The notes under the pieces were generated by a model. It was not told the DNA's origin, made no database searches, and worked only from the letters and a program-made list of their open reading frames with translations. 9,778 nucleotides of DNA. Origin: CBDDBU01 sp965226045 (lineage in GTDB: Bacteria > Pseudomonadota > Alphaproteobacteria > VGEJ01). The translations under genes and the position numbers were made by a program. Below, piece by piece: positions 1-6,335 of the stretch (its first letter is position 1; every line of letters begins with the position of its first letter). The stretch is from assembly GCA_965226045.1 (NCBI GenBank), contig CBDDBU010000010.1, positions 1-9,778 on the forward strand, written 5' to 3'.

Positions 1-135
1 CAGGCCAGCTGCTTCAGCCCGACCCATTCTTTCCCATTCCCCCACGTTCTCGTCCGCAGTGTGGGCAATTATGTGGGGAGTGGCTCTTCGTTTATGTATA
101 ATGTATAGCGTTATAAAGAAGTTAAAGAATATATT
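1..135. other. Left-edge flank without a supported gene
   Basis: No gene can be supported here. The part next to the tRNA 3' end (about 90-135) is clearly richer in A and T than the rest of the window and contains a TATAAT hexamer at about 105-110 on the plus strand. No convincing -35 box accompanies it and there is no obvious downstream target. On the minus strand an open frame runs through to the left edge, but it has no good start or ribosome binding site. No hairpin followed by a T run is visible after the tRNA on the minus strand. Confidence 0.3.
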
Positions 136-211
136 TGGTGGAGCCGAGGGGAATCGAACCCCTGACCTCGACATTGCGAACGTCGCGCTCTCCCAACTGA
201 GCTACGGCCCC
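136..211 (-). tRNA. tRNA-Ala (anticodon CGC)
   Basis: Read on the minus strand, the 76 bases fold into a complete cloverleaf. The 7-bp acceptor stem is GGGGCCG with CGGCTCC, the D arm is GCTC/GAGC, and the anticodon stem is CGACG/TGTCG. The 7-base loop TTCGCAA gives anticodon CGC (plus-strand 176-178). The T arm is AGGGG/CCCCT with loop TTCGATT. The acceptor stem has G3:U70, the main identity element for alanyl-tRNA synthetase, with discriminator A73 and an encoded CCA end (136-138). CGC reads the alanine codon GCG, which is frequent in this GC-rich genome. No good promoter or terminator is visible around it. Confidence 0.97.
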
Positions 212-329
212 GATCGCACTTGCTGCCGAACGCGGCCGGCGGCAAGCGGGCTAAACATGGGACCAGCCCCGGCCAGCGTCAAGACGGGCACGGCCACGAG
301 TCGGGCACGGCTGGGGTCGCGGCCGCTCT

Positions 330-352
330 AGCCCAGTCCCGCCAACTGGGTT
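330..352. repeat. Inverted repeat upstream of yggT
   Basis: CCCAGT (332-337) and ACTGGG (345-350) are perfect inverted repeats around a 7-base loop. In RNA the stem extends to 8 pairs with a G-U and an A-U pair. It sits about 60 bases before the YggT-family start codon. It could be a small operator or an RNA hairpin. A terminator is unlikely because no T run follows on either strand. The rest of 212-412 shows no gene and no clear promoter. Confidence 0.3.
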
Positions 353-412
353 AATGTGCGCCTGCCGCGTTCGTTCCCGGCGGCGCAGTGACCAACGGTT
401 AGCGAACACCAG

Positions 413-703
413 ATGGATGCTCTTAAGTCGCTGATCTATTCAGTGGTCCAGATCTACATCTATCTCCTTATCGCGTCGGCGGTACTGAGCTGGCTGGCCC
501 ACTTCAAGGTCATCAACACCCAGAACCGCCTTATTTTCGTCGTGGGCGATTTTCTCTATCGCATCACCGAACCGGCGCTGGCGCCGATCCGGCGCTTGAT
601 CGGGCAGGTGATCCCCGGCGTGCGCGGCATTGATATCTCGCCGATCGTGCTGATCCTCGTTCTCGTGTTCGTGCGCAGTCTGATCCTCGACAATCTGTTC
701 TAG
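413..703 (+). CDS. YggT (YlmG/Ycf19) family integral membrane protein
   Basis: A 96-residue protein with two hydrophobic segments, at about residues 8-28 and 72-92, joined by a polar loop. The loop carries the family-typical 'R(I)TEPxLxPIRRxI' stretch: YRITEPALAPIRRLIG at about 49-64. The last third ends in the usual DISPIVLILVL segment. Length matches the bacterial family. The function is not firmly known; relatives (YlmG, Ycf19) have been tied to membrane or division-site processes and to cofactor attachment in plastids. It is the first gene of a tight plus-strand group, with a DUF167 gene starting six bases after its stop and folD next. The ATG is the only sensible start, although no strong Shine-Dalgarno sequence precedes it. 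Confidence 0.93.
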   Translation: MDALKSLIYSVVQIYIYLLIASAVLSWLAHFKVINTQNRLIFVVGDFLYRITEPALAPIRRLIGQVIPGVRGIDISPIVLILVLVFVRSLILDNLF

Positions 704-709
704 TCGGCC

Positions 710-1039
710 TTGCCAAGGGTGATTCCCGTCACCGTCGCGCACGGCGCCCTGCGCGTGGCGATCAAGCTGAAACCCGGCGGTTCGGCCTCGCGTATCGAGG
801 GTGTCACGCGCGATGCGGCCGGCGATCGCTACCTTGATGTCAAGGTGCGGGCGGCGCCGGAAAAGGGCAAGGCGAATGCCGCGCTGATCGCCCTGCTCGC
901 GCGCGCCTGGCGAGTGCCGCAACGGCGATTGCGGATCTCGGCCGGCGCCACCCATCGGCGCAAGACGGTGCTGATCGAGGGCGCCGATGGCGAACTCCTG
1001 GCCCAACTGACGGAATGGACGGCGAGCTATGACGACTGA
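710..1039 (+). CDS. DUF167 (YggU-type) small protein
   Basis: A 109-residue protein of the DUF167/YggU family, whose role is unknown. Family features are visible in order: an N-terminal strand ending in IKLKPGGSAS (about 18-27), then LDVKVRAAPEKGKANAALI (about 42-60), which is the conserved core, then the RRLRISAGATHRRKTVLIEG end (about 72-91). The start is uncertain. TTG at 710 gives the usual N-terminal length and follows the yggT stop by six bases, while GTG at 719 would give a protein three residues shorter. Neither has a clear ribosome binding site, so translational coupling to yggT is likely. Its stop overlaps the folD start by 11 bases, which supports one operon. Confidence 0.92.
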   Translation: MPRVIPVTVAHGALRVAIKLKPGGSASRIEGVTRDAAGDRYLDVKVRAAPEKGKANAALIALLARAWRVPQRRLRISAGATHRRKTVLIEGADGELLAQLTEWTASYDD

Positions 1040-1940
1040 ACTACCGGCGGCCGGCGGCACGGCCCAAATCATCGACGGTAGGGCGTTCGCGGCCAAGCTG
1101 AGGGGGCGGATCGGCGCGCAGGTCGCCGCGCTCAAGGCCGAGCACGGCATCGCGCCGGGGCTCGCGGTGGTCCTGGCCGGCGAGGATCCGGCCAGCCAAG
1201 TCTACGTTCACAGCAAAGGCAAGCAGACCCGTGAGGCCGGCATGGAGGCGTTCGACTTCCCCTTGCCGGCGAGCGCCGGTCACGACGAGGTCATGGCGCG
1301 GGTCACCACGCTCAACGCAGATGACCGGGTCCACGGCATTCTGGTGCAACTGCCGCTGCCGCCGCAGGTCGAGGAGGGCGCCATCATCAACGCCATCGAC
1401 CCGGCCAAGGACGTCGATGGTTTTCATGTCGTCAACGTCGGACGGCTAGCGACGGGACTGCCTGGCATGGTCCCGTGTACGCCCTTGGGCTGCCTGATGA
1501 TGCTCAAGGAAACGCTTGGCGACCTTAGCGGCCGCCGGGCGCTGGTGCTGGGGCGCTCGAACATCGTCGGCAAGCCGATGGCCGCCCTGCTGGTGCGCGA
1601 AAGCTGCACTGTCACCGTGGCGCACTCGCGGACCCGCGATCTTGCCGGGGAATGTCGGCGCGCGGACATCTTGGTCGCCGCCGTCGGACGCCCCGAAATG
1701 GTCCGGGGCGACTGGATTCAACCGGGCGCCACCGTCATCGATGTCGGCATCAACCGGATCGAGCAGGCCGAGGGCAAAGCGCGTCTGGTCGGCGACGTCG
1801 CGTTCGCCGAAGCGATCGAGGTGGCCGGCGCGATCACCCCGGTGCCGGGCGGGGTCGGCCCCATGACCATCGCCTGCCTGTTGGCCAACACGCTGACCGC
1901 CGCCTGCCGGCTGCACGGCGTCACGGTGCCCGACGCCTAG
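1029..1940 (+). CDS. folD: Bifunctional methylenetetrahydrofolate dehydrogenase / methenyltetrahydrofolate cyclohydrolase
   Basis: FolD interconverts 5,10-methylene-THF, 5,10-methenyl-THF and 10-formyl-THF in the cytoplasm using NADP, supplying one-carbon units for purines and formyl-methionine. The 303-residue length is normal with a slightly long N-terminus. Visible motifs are YVHSKGK with the expected catalytic lysine (Y59, K63), GILVQLPLP (about 103-111), KDVDGF (127-132), PCTPLG (149-154), the nucleotide-binding loop GRSNIVGKP (175-183) and PVPGGVGPMT (271-280). All key residues appear intact. The start overlaps the DUF167 gene, and the ATG gives MTTELPAAGG before the first family strand. 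The gene ends one base before the convergent argG stop codon, leaving no room for a dedicated terminator between them. Confidence 0.98.
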   Translation: MTTELPAAGGTAQIIDGRAFAAKLRGRIGAQVAALKAEHGIAPGLAVVLAGEDPASQVYVHSKGKQTREAGMEAFDFPLPASAGHDEVMARVTTLNADDRVHGILVQLPLPPQVEEGAIINAIDPAKDVDGFHVVNVGRLATGLPGMVPCTPLGCLMMLKETLGDLSGRRALVLGRSNIVGKPMAALLVRESCTVTVAHSRTRDLAGECRRADILVAAVGRPEMVRGDWIQPGATVIDVGINRIEQAEGKARLVGDVAFAEAIEVAGAITPVPGGVGPMTIACLLANTLTAACRLHGVTVPDA

Positions 1941-1941
1941 G

Positions 1942-3150
1942 TCAGCCGCGGGCGCTTTTGAGAAGCCGAAGGCGTAGTGCGTTGAGCTTGATGAAACCGG
2001 CGGCGTCGGCCTGGTCGTAGACCGAGTCCGCCTCGAACGTCACGTGCTCGGCGCTGTAAAGGCTATAGGGCGATGCACGCCCAATCACGTGGACGCCGCC
2101 CTTATAGAGCTTGAGCCGCACCGTGCCAGTCACAAACTTCTGCGATTCATCGATCAGCGCCTGAAGCATCTCGCGCTCGGGCGCGAACCAGAACCCGTCG
2201 TAGATCAGCTCGGCATAACGCGGCATCAGCTCGTCCTTGAGGTGGGCGGAGCCGCGATCCAGGGTCAGGCTCTCCATGGCCCGGTGGGCCACAATCAAAA
2301 CGCTGCCGCCGGGGGTCTCGTAGACGCCACGCGACTTCATGCCAACGAATCGATTTTCGACCAGATCGAGCCGGCCGATGCCATTTTGCCCGCCGAGCTC
2401 GTTGAGCCGGCCGAACAGGCGGGCGGGCGACAGCGTCTCGCCGTCGATCGAGACCGGATCGCCGGCCTGGAACCCGATCTCGATCACGGTCGGGCGGTCG
2501 GGCGCGGCCTCGGGCGCGACGGTGCGCTGATAGACGATGGCCTCGGGTTCAACGGCCGGGTCCTCCAGTATCTTCCCCTCCGACGAGGTGTGCAGCAGGT
2601 TCGCGTCGACCGAGAACGGCGCCTCGCCACGGCGATCGCGGGGGATCGGGATCTGATGCTGCTCGGCATAGGCGATCAGGTCGGAGCGCGAGGCGAGGTC
2701 CCACGCGCGCCACGGCGCGATGACACGGATATCGGGATTGAGCGCGTAGTAGGCGAGCTCGAAGCGAACCTGATCGTTGCCCTTGCCGGTCGCGCCGTGG
2801 GCGACGGCATCGGCTCCGGTCTGCGCGGCGATCTCGATCTGGCGCTTGGCGATCAGCGGCCGCGCGATCGAAGTGCCGAGCAAGTACGCGCCCTCGTAAA
2901 GCGCATTGGCGCGGAACATGGGGAAGACGTAGTCGCGGACGAAGGTCTCGCGCAGATCCTCGATGAAGATCTCGCGGACGCCGAGCATCTCGGCCTTAGC
3001 GCGGGCGGGCTCGATCTCGTCGTCCTGGCCAAGATCGGCCGTGAAGGTGACGACCTCGCAGTCGTAGGTCTCGCGCAGCCATTTGAGAATGATCGAGGTG
3101 TCGAGCCCGCCGGAATACGCGAGCACCACTTTCTTCACGGTATCGGCCAT
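1942..3150 (-). CDS. argG: Argininosuccinate synthase
   Basis: ArgG condenses citrulline and aspartate with ATP to argininosuccinate, the penultimate step of arginine synthesis. The protein has 402 residues, typical of the family. The ATP-binding loop is AYSGGLDTS (11-19). The conserved GATGKGNDQVRFE lies at about 119-131 and the SVDANLLH...EGKILEDP block at about 180-198. The frame stays open far upstream, but ATG at 3150 is the right start: homologous sequence begins at MADTVKKVVLAYSGG and AAAAGG lies about 10 bases before it. The promoter at 3198-3225 also fits this start. It is convergent with folD and divergent from the class II aldolase. Confidence 0.98.
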   Translation of the reverse strand: MADTVKKVVLAYSGGLDTSIILKWLRETYDCEVVTFTADLGQDDEIEPARAKAEMLGVREIFIEDLRETFVRDYVFPMFRANALYEGAYLLGTSIARPLIAKRQIEIAAQTGADAVAHGATGKGNDQVRFELAYYALNPDIRVIAPWRAWDLASRSDLIAYAEQHQIPIPRDRRGEAPFSVDANLLHTSSEGKILEDPAVEPEAIVYQRTVAPEAAPDRPTVIEIGFQAGDPVSIDGETLSPARLFGRLNELGGQNGIGRLDLVENRFVGMKSRGVYETPGGSVLIVAHRAMESLTLDRGSAHLKDELMPRYAELIYDGFWFAPEREMLQALIDESQKFVTGTVRLKLYKGGVHVIGRASPYSLYSAEHVTFEADSVYDQADAAGFIKLNALRLRLLKSARG

Positions 3151-3171
3151 GAGGCGCGCCTTTTGGGAGTG

Positions 3172-3190
3172 GGTCCGGTCCCAACGGACC
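3172..3190 (-). promoter_or_regulatory. Small hairpin in the argG leader
   Basis: On the minus strand GGTCCG (3190-3185), a 7-base loop and CGGACC (3177-3172) form a perfect 6-bp hairpin. It would lie at the very 5' end of the argG transcript if the promoter at 3198-3225 is used. It has no T run, so it is not an ordinary terminator. It could stabilise the mRNA or be a protein-binding inverted repeat overlapping the start of transcription. No leader peptide is evident in the roughly 40-base leader. Confidence 0.3.
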
Positions 3191-3197
3191 GGGCTCG

Positions 3198-3225
3198 AGT
3201 ATAGGCGAAACCGCCCTCGCGACAA
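3198..3225 (-). promoter_or_regulatory. Predicted sigma70-type promoter for argG
   Basis: On the minus strand TTGTCG (3225-3220) and TATACT (3203-3198) are separated by 16 bases. They match four of six and five of six consensus positions. Transcription would begin near 3190, giving a leader of about 40 bases before the argG ATG. This is the best promoter-like pair in the window. Confidence 0.6.
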
Positions 3226-3251
3226 AAAATCGGCGGCCGCCTGGCCCCGGC

Positions 3252-3281
3252 CTGTCCGCCGCACCGCTCGCACGTTAGAAT
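3252..3281 (+). promoter_or_regulatory. Possible promoter for the class II aldolase gene
   Basis: CTGTCC (3252-3257) and TAGAAT (3276-3281) are 18 bases apart. The -10 box is good and the -35 box is weak. Transcription would start near 3288, about 23 bases before the ATG at 3311. It lies in the same 160-base divergent region as the argG promoter, but the two do not overlap. Confidence 0.35.
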
Positions 3282-3310
3282 GCGCCGGGCGCGGTTCGAG
3301 GAACGAGAGC

Positions 3311-4045
3311 ATGGCCGACGACGAAGATGTGAGACAGGCGCGGATCGATCTCGCGGCGGCGTTTCGCCTCGCCGTCCGCTTCGACCTGCATGAGGGTATT
3401 TGCAACCACTTCACGTTGCGGGTGCCCGGCACCACCGACCAGTACTTGCTCAACCCGTTCGGCCTGCACTGGTCGCAGGTTCGCGCGAGCGATCTACTGG
3501 TCGTCGATGACGACGGCGAGCGGGTGGCCGGCGAGGGCGAGGTCGAGCGGACGGCCGCGGTGCTGCACGGTCGCGTCCATGGCGCTGTTCCCCAGGCCGC
3601 CTGCGTGCTGCACACCCACATGCCCTATGCAACCGCGCTGATGTGTACCGAGGACGCGCGGCTCGAACATCTGACCATCGCCGGGCTGCGGTTCGTCGAC
3701 CGGATCACCTACGACGACGAGTTCGAGGGCGTCGCGCTCGATTGGCAGGAGGGCGACCGGGTCGCCGCCAAGCTCGGCAATCACAGCGTGCTGATGATGG
3801 CCAATCACGGCGTCATGGTGACCGGCCCGACCGTCGGCGTCGCCTTCGATGCCCTGTATTTCCTGGAGCGCGCCTGCCAGTCGCAGATTATCGCGATGTC
3901 GACCGGCCGGCCGCTAAAGCGGATTCGCGACGACGTGGTGGCCCGTGGGGCGCAGCAGATGAAAGAGCTCGAGTGGCTGGCCGAGGCGCACTTCACGGCG
4001 CTGAAACGCGTGCTCGACCACGCGGAGGCCGATTACACCAACTGA
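3311..4045 (+). CDS. Class II aldolase/adducin family protein
   Basis: A 244-residue single-domain protein of the class II (zinc-dependent) aldolase/adducin fold, related to fuculose- and ribulose-phosphate aldolase/epimerase enzymes. Zinc ligands are visible as LHTHMPYATAL (H101, H103) and MMANHGVM (H166). The family stretches EGICNHFTLRV (28-38), LLNPFGLHWSQV (46-57) and GEVERTAAVLHGRVH (76-90) are also present. The frame is open upstream, but ATG at 3311 is preceded by GAGG at 3298-3301 with a suitable gap, and it starts just before the first conserved helix. The substrate cannot be told from sequence. A decayed relative follows directly downstream. The gene is divergent from argG, but no functional tie to arginine synthesis is evident. 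Confidence 0.93.
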   Translation: MADDEDVRQARIDLAAAFRLAVRFDLHEGICNHFTLRVPGTTDQYLLNPFGLHWSQVRASDLLVVDDDGERVAGEGEVERTAAVLHGRVHGAVPQAACVLHTHMPYATALMCTEDARLEHLTIAGLRFVDRITYDDEFEGVALDWQEGDRVAAKLGNHSVLMMANHGVMVTGPTVGVAFDALYFLERACQSQIIAMSTGRPLKRIRDDVVARGAQQMKELEWLAEAHFTALKRVLDHAEADYTN

Positions 4046-4630
4046 GCCCGCCGTCGCGGCACGGGTGGCGCTGGCGGCCGCCTGCCGGCTGACGGTGGGG
4101 CTGGCGCCCGGCGCGGCGATCGGCGCGGCCTTGAGCGCGCCGCTGCCGGCGCCCGAAGGTCACATCCTGTTTCCGCCGTGCGATCGCCCGCTTGAGCTCA
4201 TAAATGCGAGCGCGTTGCTGGTGATCGCCCAAGACGGCCAGGTCATCGCCGACCAGGGCGAGGCAGATCGAGAGGCCGCGGCCCTCCATGCCGCCTTTCA
4301 TGACGCCGCCGAACGAGGCTGCCTGGCGCACCTGCCGGCCCCGCACGCGAGCGCCCTCATGCTGAGCCCAGAATGGGGCCTCGATCAGCTGACCATCGGC
4401 AGCATGCGCTTCGTGGGCGAAATCGCCAAGGAGCGTACCGACGAAATCGCGAGCCTCGATGGGGCGGACGCGGGCCGGCGGCTACGGCGCTCCTCGGTGA
4501 GCGGCACATCCTGATGAGCGCCAGCGCCGGCCTGTTCGTGGCCGAGGAGACCATCCGCGGGACGGTGCACCAGCTCTCCAACCTCGAGCGCGCTGCCCAC
4601 ATCCAGGTGCTGGCAATGTCCAGCGGACGA
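4041..4630 (+). pseudogene. Decayed second class II aldolase/adducin gene
   Basis: The translation from about 4041 (TEPAVAARVALAAACRLT) up to about 4480 in one frame, then from about 4483 to 4630 in another, aligns along most of the intact aldolase just upstream. Matching pieces include DQLTIGSMRFVGEIA with EHLTIAGLRFVDRI, LLGERHILMSASAGLFV with KLGNHSVLMMANHGVMV, and NLERAAHIQVLAMSSGR with FLERACQSQIIAMSTGR. A loss of one base near 4480-4483 explains the first break. The second zinc histidine aligns with proline and the NHG histidine is replaced (SAG), so two of three zinc ligands are gone. The similarity to its neighbour is moderate, so this is an old duplication or a related acquired gene, not a recent copy. 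No start codon or ribosome binding site is obvious. Confidence 0.7.
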
Positions 4631-4816
4631 TCCGGCAGTTGCGCAATCTGCCGCCCGAGACCGGGCGGCAGATTCGCGACCGAGGCGGATGCCGTCAAAG
4701 TCGCCGGCCGTCCCGGCTATCGCCTCCGGGTCGGCGAGTACCGTGTTATCTTCGAACGTCACGGCGACGGCCTCATTATGCTCGACGTCGGCCATCGCAG
4801 AGAGGTGTATCGATGA
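4627..4816 (+). pseudogene. Remnant of a RelE/ParE-family toxin
   Basis: The last part, from about 4688 to the TGA at 4814-4816, encodes DAVKVAGRPGYRLRVGEYRVIFE, an acidic turn and LDVGHRREVYR. This is the characteristic C-terminal half of RelE/ParE-superfamily toxins, which usually act as ribosome-dependent mRNA nucleases. The expected N-terminal half is not in the same frame. In another frame, TIRQLRNLPPETGRQIRD (4627-4680) resembles the family's helical 'ALRxLPxxxxxxI' segment. About 15-20 residues that normally join these parts are missing, and the reading frame changes between them. That piece could instead be the tail of the decayed aldolase. The C-terminal frame also runs back into aldolase remnant sequence (possible ATG at 4514). 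The stop overlaps the antitoxin ATG, as in toxin-first modules. Confidence 0.6.
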
Positions 4817-5152
4817 CCCCGAAAGACACAGAAGTCATGGGCTTCAAGCGCTCCGGCCCCGAGGCGCCGAGGCGCGATGCTGCCGTGCGGGCGGGCCAGG
4901 TGATCCAATACATCCAGGATGCGCGTGGCGAGTCGGCCTACGCGGTGCTGCCGATCGCCGCTTATGAGAGCCTGCGAGAGCGCGCTGGAATGTTCGAGGA
5001 CGTGGCCGCTTTCGATGCGGCCAAGACCGAAATCGCCGCCGGCGCGCCCGTTCTGCCGGCGGTGCTCGTGGATCGCTTGCTTGGCGGCGAGAACCCGATT
5101 CGGATCTGGCGCGAGTACCACGGCCTCACCCAAACGGCGCTCGCCGAGGCCG

Positions 5153-6241
5153 CTATTGTCCCGATTCCGAAGTTCGCATGATTTTCGCCTGCTGTTCAGC
5201 GGTTTCGATTGTTCGGAGGCAGAACCGCTGGATGGCGGCGAGGATGTCATCGGCGGATTTGGTCCATTTGAAGGGTTTGGGGTTCTGGTTTGTCGTGTCG
5301 ATGTAGTCGAGGATGGTGCGCTCCAACTCCTTGGTGGAGCGATGGACGCCGCGCCTGATCTGCTTGTCGGTCAGCAGCCCGAACCAGCGCTCGACCTGGT
5401 TCAGCCAGGAGGCGCTGGTGGGTGTGAAATGGGCCTGCCAGCGCGGCCGTTTGGCGAACCAGTCGCGGATCGCCTTGGTCTTGTGGGTCCCGTAGTTGTC
5501 CATGACGATGTGGATGTCGAGATCACCAGGGACGTTCGCCTCGACGAGGTCGAGGAATTTGCGGAACTCTCGGGCCCGATGGCGCGGGAAACATTTGCCG
5601 ATGATCTCTCCCGTGGCGATGTCGAGGGCCGCGAAGAGAGAGGTCGTGCCGTGGCGCTTGTAGTCGTGGCTGCGCCGCTCCGCCTGCCCGGGGCGCATCG
5701 GCAAGAGGGGCTGGGAACGGTCCAGGGCCTGGATCTGGCTCTTTTCGTCGACACAGAGAACCAGGGCACGATCCGGCGGCGCCAAATACAGACCGACGAT
5801 GTCGCGGACCTTCTCCACGAAGAAGGGATTGCTCGACAGCTTGAAGGTCTCCGAGCGATGCGGCTGCAAGCCGAAGGCCCGCCAGATGCGATGAATGGTC
5901 GAGGGCGCGTGGCCGCTCGCCCGCGCCATCGAGCGAAGGCTCCAATGGGTCGCGTCCGGCGGCGTCTCTTCCAGCGTCAGCCGGACCGCTTCCGCGATGG
6001 CGTCATCGCCGATTTGACGCGGCGCGCCGGGGCGGGGTTCGTCGTACAGACCGTCGAGGCCCTCCGCCGCATAGCGGCGACGCCACTTGCCCACGGTGTC
6101 CGCGCTCGCCTCGAGACGAACGGCGATCTCCTTGTTCTCCAACCCTTCCGCCGCCGCCAAGACGATCCGAGCCCGCCGCGCAAGCCCCTGCGACGTCTTG
6201 CGACGACGAGACAGCGCCTCCAATTCGGCGCGCATCGTCAT
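5153..6241 (-). CDS. IS630-family DDE transposase (N-terminus frameshifted)
   Basis: The 362-residue frame has an N-terminal helix-turn-helix (about 20-55, including NKEIAVRLEASADTVGKWRRR) and a linker with DEPRPGAPR. Its RNase H-like catalytic core has acidic residues in LCVDEKSQ (D165), IVMDNYGTH (D248) and WLNQVERWF (E284), so the DDE triad is intact. The full family N-terminus (MARVAVTISLSDD) is present in another frame. It starts at ATG 6275-6273 with a strong AGGAGG (6284-6289) eight bases before it. One extra base near 6234 (minus strand GACGATGCGCGCC) puts it out of frame with RAELEALSRRRK. The internal ATG at 6241 would give a protein about 11-13 residues shorter. The TAG stop uses the duplicated TA plus the flanking base. 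Confidence 0.9.
   Translation of the reverse strand: MTMRAELEALSRRRKTSQGLARRARIVLAAAEGLENKEIAVRLEASADTVGKWRRRYAAEGLDGLYDEPRPGAPRQIGDDAIAEAVRLTLEETPPDATHWSLRSMARASGHAPSTIHRIWRAFGLQPHRSETFKLSSNPFFVEKVRDIVGLYLAPPDRALVLCVDEKSQIQALDRSQPLLPMRPGQAERRSHDYKRHGTTSLFAALDIATGEIIGKCFPRHRAREFRKFLDLVEANVPGDLDIHIVMDNYGTHKTKAIRDWFAKRPRWQAHFTPTSASWLNQVERWFGLLTDKQIRRGVHRSTKELERTILDYIDTTNQNPKPFKWTKSADDILAAIQRFCLRTIETAEQQAKIMRTSESGQ
5154..5155. repeat. TA target-site duplication, left copy
   Basis: The dinucleotide TA directly precedes the left inverted repeat and is matched by TA at 6336-6337 on the right. Removing the element plus one TA gives GCTAGC and restores the antitoxin reading frame. This fixes the ends to the base. 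Confidence 0.88.
5156..5185 (+). repeat. Left terminal inverted repeat of the IS630 element
   Basis: The end begins TTGTCCCGAT and contains ATGATT at positions 23-28 from the tip. Compared with the right end it matches at 18 of 30 positions by my hand alignment, mainly in TGTCC-GAT and ATGATT. Confidence 0.75.
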
Positions 6242-6305
6242 CGCTCAAAGAGATCGTCACCGCCACTCTCGCCATCAATCGCGCCTCCTAAAAACAAATA
6301 GAGAC

Positions 6306-6335
6306 ATAATCATATCCATTTATCGATCAGGACAC
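6306..6335 (-). repeat. Right terminal inverted repeat of the IS630 element
   Basis: Read inward on the minus strand it begins GTGTCCTGAT and has ATGATT at positions 23-28, the same spacing as the left end. It is followed by the second TA copy at 6336-6337. Confidence 0.75.

Larger units (their letters stand above)
5156..6335 (-). mobile_element. IS630-family insertion sequence, 1,180 bp
   Basis: The element is bounded by TA duplications and has imperfect terminal repeats of about 30 bp. It holds one gene, an IS630-type DDE transposase on the minus strand. The reconstructed target (GC-TA-GC) contains CTAG, the known preferred site of IS630. The end near 6335 is AT-rich, unlike the host sequence. 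It interrupts an antitoxin gene and is oriented opposite to it. Its transposase carries an apparent N-terminal frameshift, so this copy may be inactive. Confidence 0.9.

Noticed and set aside
1..58. Minus-strand frame at the left edge reading ...GEWERMGRAEAAGL, faintly like part of an IS21-type transposase
   Set aside because: The stretch is too short, at the window edge, and has no start codon or motif. The likeness could be chance.
39..78. CCCCCAC (39-45) and GTGGGG (73-78) as a terminator for the tRNA
   Set aside because: The loop would be 27 bases or more and no T run follows, so the pairing is unlikely to matter.
2044..3204. Long plus-strand open frame opposite argG (386 codons)
   Set aside because: It is the shadow of argG on the other strand, with low-complexity arginine/glycine/aspartate-rich sequence and no family match. 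High GC content makes such frames common.
3151..3621. N-terminal extension of argG to 3621 (157 extra codons)
   Set aside because: It overlaps the opposite-strand aldolase gene and contains no ArgG homology. The normal ArgG N-terminus, promoter and ribosome binding site place the start at 3150.
4919..6301. Plus-strand open frame of 460 codons across the antitoxin and the IS element
   Set aside because: It lies opposite the transposase, whose DDE motifs are unmistakable. The translation is arginine-rich shadow sequence.
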